A stretch of DNA of 64,000 nucleotides from positions 1 to 64,000 of the forward strand of contig CAIJXT010000005.1 in the NCBI GenBank assembly GCA_903824665.1, given 5' to 3'. This document shows positions 60,511-64,000 of the stretch, one piece after another. The stretch comes from an uncultured Bacteroidota bacterium (GTDB lineage: Bacteria; Bacteroidota; Bacteroidia; Chitinophagales; Chitinophagaceae). The position numbers and the translations under genes are program-made. Under the pieces are notes generated by a model that was not told the origin of the DNA, made no database searches, and saw only the letters and a list, made by a program, of their open reading frames with translations. Within the stretch, counting starts at the first letter, position 1. The number at the start of each line of letters is the position of its first letter.

Positions 60511-60541
60511 TTTGTTATTTTGATGTTAACTATTAAATTTG
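60511..60541 (+). promoter_or_regulatory. Textbook Bacteroidota promoter
   Basis: TTTG (60511-60514), 19-base spacer, TAAATTTG (60534-60541): exact match to the primary sigma consensus at ideal spacing. It is placed about 20 bases before the ATG of the 54-residue ORF. Confidence 0.85.
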
Positions 60542-60560
60542 GTTAACAAAACAATAACCA

Positions 60561-60725
60561 ATGAGCCGCTCTATTAAAAATATCGACGTGAACGAACTGC
60601 CAGTTCACCTTTTCGTAAAATCACAAAAAGAGGCAAAAAAGCTTAACAAACAAAGATATACAGAGTATACAGAAGTAAATTTGAAGGAAAAAAGCCGGAG
60701 ATTCTGGCCGGTTTTCGTAAACTAA
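60561..60725 (+). CDS. Small lysine-rich protein of 54 residues
   Basis: An ATG-to-TAA frame of 54 codons: starts MSRSIKNIDVNELPVHLF, has a Lys/Arg-rich middle (SQKEAKKLNKQR) and ends RRFWPVFVN. It lies about 13 bases after the start point predicted from an exact promoter, which is the main reason to call it a gene. The protein is basic and hydrophilic without a signal peptide, so a cytoplasmic role such as RNA, DNA or ribosome association is possible. I do not recognise it. A small regulatory RNA read from the same promoter is the alternative. Confidence 0.6.
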   Translation: MSRSIKNIDVNELPVHLFVKSQKEAKKLNKQRYTEYTEVNLKEKSRRFWPVFVN

Positions 60726-60900
60726 TTTAGTATTCTGGCACAACGCTTCAGGCATTAAAAACAATACCCTCAATATACCATTCCGGTAAAAAAAACTTGC
60801 GCAGCCTCTATACAACACCAACCCGGTCTCAATTCGACGGGACACAGCAGCGGTTCAACAGCTGTATATGAAAACAAACTTAGCATAACCCATCAATCCG

Positions 60901-60932
60901 ACTTGTACACATAGCTTATCTGGTGTACAAGT
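60901..60932. other. Perfect 10-bp inverted repeat over the stop of the 60916-61323 gene
   Basis: ACTTGTACAC and GTGTACAAGT pair exactly around 12 bases. The minus-strand gene ends inside the loop, and there is no T-run, so this is not a standard terminator. Confidence 0.5.
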
Positions 60933-61323
60933 GTGCCGTTTCCGCACTTGTAGTTCCCTCCCTGCCCATAATCACAAGGTGGCTTTCGTCCTGGTCAATT
61001 ATGTGAAAACTGAATTGTTCAGGTAAAGTGGCGATCTGTGTCTGGTATAGGGTTAAAAGCATATTTGCACTATCGAAATGCCAATGCCCCTGCAAGACTA
61101 TACCCGCTTCAATTAGTGTGAAAGTACTGTCGCAGCGCAGATTCATGTAGTCATTCTCCGTTCCGGGATCCGGCGGATGTATGGTACCATCTGCATCCTT
61201 GGTCATTTCGCAATACCACTTTTTATCGCAAAACAATTCTGTGCCGGGCAGCTGCATCTGTGCCATCGCACTGGCAGAAAAGAAAAGAATGATCCAAATG
61301 GCAGCGAAAAAAAACTTTGACAT
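60916..61323 (-). CDS. Exported lipocalin-like protein
   Basis: A 135-residue exported protein beginning at the ATG at 61323 (signal MSKFFFAAIWIILFFSASAMAQ; the longer frame to 61440 has no signal-like start). The mature part (ELFCDKKWYCEMTKDADG, LQGHWHFDSANMLLTLYQT, FSFHIIDQDESHLVIMG) has the order of short strands seen in lipocalin-like domains of Bacteroidota. Function unknown. It lies about 100 bases downstream of the dnaK terminator. Confidence 0.65.
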   Translation of the reverse strand: MSKFFFAAIWIILFFSASAMAQMQLPGTELFCDKKWYCEMTKDADGTIHPPDPGTENDYMNLRCDSTFTLIEAGIVLQGHWHFDSANMLLTLYQTQIATLPEQFSFHIIDQDESHLVIMGREGTTSAETAHLYTR

Positions 61324-61419
61324 CCAGGGGTAAAATGTATGTAAATATAAAGGCAAAAGTGTTTGCAAAGACAGGCATAGTTCGAAGATCGCAAGAGACA
61401 ACAAAAAAACGATCTGCTT

Positions 61420-61453
61420 GGCACAAAAAGAGGGGAGCAAACCGCTCCCCTCT
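61420..61453 (-). terminator. Terminator of dnaK
   Basis: On the minus strand a perfect 10-bp stem AGAGGGGAGC/GCTCCCCTCT with a 5-base loop is followed by CTTTTTG. It starts 37 bases after the dnaK stop. Confidence 0.88.
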
Positions 61454-61489
61454 CTGTTTCCATTATTTTCTGCCTGGGCAGAAAAAGTT

Positions 61490-63385
61490 CTATTTTACTT
61501 CTTCATACTCAGCATCAGCTACATGGCTTTCGTTTGCACCAGCGGCCTGCCCGTTACCTTCGGCGGCCTGTCCACCTGGTTGCTGACCAGCTTTGTACAT
61601 ATCCTCGCTGGCTGCCATCCAGGCCGCATTCAGCTTTTCTTCAGCTTTATCTATACCGCCCAGATCTTCTGATTTTTGCGCTGCTTTCAGCTCTTCCATT
61701 GCACTTTCAATTGCAGCTCTTTTTTCAGCCGGAATTTTATCTCCGTAATCTTTGAGCTGCTTTTCAGTATTAAAGATCAGACCATCAGCTTTGTTGAGTT
61801 TTTCAACGCGCTCACGCACTATCTTGTCACTTTCTTCATTCGCCTTTGCTTCGTTCTTCATACGTTCGATCTCTTCTTTATTAAGACCGCTCCCTGCTTC
61901 GATACGAATGTTCTGCTGCTTTCCGGTGCCTTTATCCCTTGCAGTTACATGCAATATGCCATTAGCATCAATGTCAAAAACAACTTCGACCTGTGGAACA
62001 CCACGTGGTGCCGGTGGAATACCATCGAGAATGAAACGACCCAAATTTTTGTTGTCTTTAGCCATCGGGCGTTCTCCCTGTAGTACGTTGATCTCAACAC
62101 TTGGCTGGCTATCGCTGGCGGTAGAGAAGGTTTCACTCTTCTTTGTTGGTATCGTTGTGTTCGATTCGATGAGTCTGGTCATTACACCACCCATTGTTTC
62201 GATACCCAGAGAAAGCGGAGTAACGTCGAGCAACAGCACATCTTTCACATCGCCGGTAAGAACACCGCCCTGAATAGCTGCACCAATCGCTACTACTTCA
62301 TCGGGGTTTACACCCTTGTGTGGCTTTTTGCCAAAGAATTTTTCAACAACTTCCTGTACTTTAGGGATACGGGTTGATCCACCAACAAGTATCACCTCAT
62401 CGATTTCGCCGGCAGTAATACCTGCATCTTTCAACGCCTTGCGGCAGGGTTCCAGCGTACGCTCTATAAGGCTATCAGCAAGTTGCTCAAATTTTGCACG
62501 GGTAAGTTTGCGTACAAGGTGTTTTGGGGCACCGTCAATCGCTGTAATGTATGGCAGATTGATCTCTGTTTCCTGTGATGAAGAAAGTTCGATTTTTGCC
62601 TTCTCTGCAGCCTCTTTCAGGCGCTGCCATGCCATAGGATCCTTACGCAGCTCCATAGACTCGTCTTTCCGGAACTCGTCAGACAACCAATCCATGATCA
62701 CCTTATCGAAATCATCTCCACCAAGGTGTGTATCACCATTTGTCGATTTAACTTCAAATACACCATCACCCAATTCAAGCACAGAAACGTCGAAAGTACC
62801 ACCGCCAAGGTCAAAAACTGCGATTTTGCTGTCTTTATGCTGTTTGTCAAGACCATAGGCAAGTGCAGCTGCTGTTGGTTCGTTGATGATACGGCGAACA
62901 GTCAAACCTGCGATCTCACCAGCTTCCTTGGTTGCCTGGCGCTGTGCGTCATTGAAGTATGCAGGCACTGTGATTACAGCTTCCTTTACTTCATATCCCA
63001 GAAAATCTTCAGCAGTTTTCTTCATTTTCTGCAGAACCATTGCAGAGATTTCCTGTGGGGTATACAACCTGCCATCTATATCTACGCGTGGTGTGTTATT
63101 ATCTCCCTTTGTAAGGTTGTAAGTAAAATGAGATATTTCGTTTGTTACCTCATCGAAACGACGTCCCATAAAACGTTTTATGGACTGGATAGTGTTGTGC
63201 GGGTTAGTGATTGCCTGACGCTTAGCCGGGTCTCCTACCTTACGCTCACCATTTTTGAGGAAAGCGACAACAGATGGTGTTGTGCGACGACCCTCGTCAT
63301 TTGCGATTACCACCGGCTCGTTGCCTTCCATTACCGAAACACATGAGTTGGTAGTTCCTAAGTCAATTCCTATAATCTTTGCCAT
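61490..63385 (-). CDS. dnaK: Chaperone DnaK (Hsp70)
   Basis: ATP-dependent cytoplasmic chaperone of 631 residues. The nucleotide-binding domain (1-380) starts [20 protein letters not shown] and contains [32 protein letters not shown] and [14 protein letters not shown]. The linker is [19 protein letters not shown] and the substrate-binding domain follows (about 390-600). The disordered tail is Gly/Gln/Ala-rich and ends EYEEVK. No dnaJ or grpE gene is next to it in the window. Monocistronic with a clear terminator. No CIRCE-type element is visible upstream. Confidence 0.98.
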   Translation of the reverse strand: MAKIIGIDLGTTNSCVSVMEGNEPVVIANDEGRRTTPSVVAFLKNGERKVGDPAKRQAITNPHNTIQSIKRFMGRRFDEVTNEISHFTYNLTKGDNNTPRVDIDGRLYTPQEISAMVLQKMKKTAEDFLGYEVKEAVITVPAYFNDAQRQATKEAGEIAGLTVRRIINEPTAAALAYGLDKQHKDSKIAVFDLGGGTFDVSVLELGDGVFEVKSTNGDTHLGGDDFDKVIMDWLSDEFRKDESMELRKDPMAWQRLKEAAEKAKIELSSSQETEINLPYITAIDGAPKHLVRKLTRAKFEQLADSLIERTLEPCRKALKDAGITAGEIDEVILVGGSTRIPKVQEVVEKFFGKKPHKGVNPDEVVAIGAAIQGGVLTGDVKDVLLLDVTPLSLGIETMGGVMTRLIESNTTIPTKKSETFSTASDSQPSVEINVLQGERPMAKDNKNLGRFILDGIPPAPRGVPQVEVVFDIDANGILHVTARDKGTGKQQNIRIEAGSGLNKEEIERMKNEAKANEESDKIVRERVEKLNKADGLIFNTEKQLKDYGDKIPAEKRAAIESAMEELKAAQKSEDLGGIDKAEEKLNAAWMAASEDMYKAGQQPGGQAAEGNGQAAGANESHVADAEYEEVK

Positions 63386-63533
63386 GTTTTTTGTTATTTA
63401 CCTACTCCAATCAATCGATATGCCATTCTTTTTTTCCTGAAATTATGGCAGAAATGCTGTCAAAAACTGAGCAAAATGCACTCAATCAGTGACAAAACGA
63501 ACGGCAATAGTATTCCGCTGCTCGCGAATTGAC

Positions 63534-63565
63534 ATAAAAAGAGGCTGCTCTAAAGGGCAGCCTCT
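63534..63565 (-). terminator. Terminator of the second BIG2/T9SS gene
   Basis: On the minus strand an 11-bp stem (63540-63550 with 63555-63565, loop TAAA, one G-T pair) is followed by TTTTTATG. It lies 36 bases after the stop at 63602. Confidence 0.8.
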
Positions 63566-63601
63566 TCCATTAATGTGGAATAGATTTTTAATATTAACTC
63601 A

Positions 63602-64000
63602 CTACGGGTTGTATACAAGCCTGATCATTGCTTTACTTCCATTACTTCCTTCAAATGTTCCCATGTATACCCCTGCTGCCAGATCGTGTGGCAAAGATAT
63701 AGCCATAGATGTCCTTGTGATTGGGTAACGGTTTACCTCTTTCCCATCCAGCGTATACAATGTAAACGTTCCTGTCACCGAAGTTTCTACTGTAAGTATG
63801 CCGGATGTAGGATTGGGGAAGACAACAATCGACGCTTCGGAAGGTGTCTGCGGCCCGGAAGAAGCAGGGTTACCCGGTTTAAGTGCAATTACAGTAAGGC
63901 TGTGAGTAGACCTGCAACCAGTACTCAATGTGTATGAAATCAAAGTAGCTCCTGCACTTATCCCACGGGCAGACCCTGTACTCGCATTGATTGTGGCAAC
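63602..64000 (-). CDS. Partial BIG2-repeat protein with T9SS sorting domain
   Basis: The last 132 codons of a gene that continues beyond the window. The first visible codons (VATINASTGSARGISAGATLISYT) are a BIG2 repeat closely like those at 7135-11490. It ends with a type A T9SS sorting domain (VVFPNPTSGILTVETSV ... LAAGVYMGTFEGSNGS). It is therefore a second large BIG2 surface protein exported by the T9SS. The internal TTG at 63943 that could pass for a start is not one, because the frame is open to the window edge. Number of repeats and start cannot be seen. Confidence 0.85.
   Translation of the reverse strand, partial: VATINASTGSARGISAGATLISYTLSTGCRSTHSLTVIALKPGNPASSGPQTPSEASIVVFPNPTSGILTVETSVTGTFTLYTLDGKEVNRYPITRTSMAISLPHDLAAGVYMGTFEGSNGSKAMIRLVYNP

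Overview
The window looks like a chromosomal segment of a Bacteroidota bacterium, probably Chitinophagaceae-like. This rests on a complete gldK-gldL-gldM-gldN set for gliding and type IX secretion, several secreted proteins with type A T9SS C-terminal sorting domains, a type III glutamine synthetase, many short lipoproteins and outer-membrane barrels, and promoters of the form TTTG-N18..20-TAnnTTTG. Genus and species cannot be fixed from the sequence alone. No rRNA or CRISPR array was seen; one tRNA was found.

Layout. 1-1829 is the right end of an integrated element: a partial ORF and a large serine recombinase whose reading frame runs into a tRNA-Arg(TCT) gene on the other strand. 1891-6930 holds a secreted protein of unknown function, a GlsB/YeaQ-type membrane protein, a TlpA-like thioredoxin and a double-parvulin isomerase. 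7135-11490 encodes a giant BIG2-repeat T9SS protein in which a five-repeat, 1104-bp block is duplicated. 11663-19823 (mostly minus strand) holds glnN, a twin six-cysteine secreted protein, a phosphopantetheinyl transferase, two envelope proteins and a rhomboid protease. 19987-24460 has an orphan TPR histidine kinase and a polytopic GT-C-like protein. 24634-30818 (minus) is gldKLMN plus a small outer-membrane protein. 31420-34729 is a Gfo/Idh oxidoreductase, a lipoprotein and a polyprenyl-phosphate sugar transferase. 34738-37804 (minus) is a TMTC-like glycosyltransferase with TPRs followed by an AlkD-like repair protein. 38020-40517 contains a tight cluster of small membrane proteins and an M48 protease. 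40672-49393 mixes secreted hydrolases, a GNAT, an M20 amidohydrolase, a DUF695/RraB-like secreted protein, LptF/G and a barrel. 49558-55462 has queA, a nucleoid-associated protein, lipoproteins and a CPA2 antiporter. 55710-63385 has a T9SS metalloprotease, hldD with a His-rich partner, mtgA, a tiny ORF with a textbook promoter, and dnaK. The window closes inside a second BIG2/T9SS gene.

How the genes work together. Envelope biology dominates. The GldKLMN motor and ring complex would power export of the four sorting-domain proteins seen here (7135, 41134, 55710, 63602). The periplasmic isomerase, the TlpA-like protein, LptF/G, HldD, MtgA and the two GT-C proteins fit folding, LPS, peptidoglycan and glycan assembly. 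The less familiar items are the twin-cysteine protein, the outer-membrane protein next to gldN, the TM2/DUF2752/DUF4870/M48 cluster, the secreted RraB-like protein, the His-rich HldD partner and the 54-residue ORF. I did not find a defence island or a clearly new multi-gene system.
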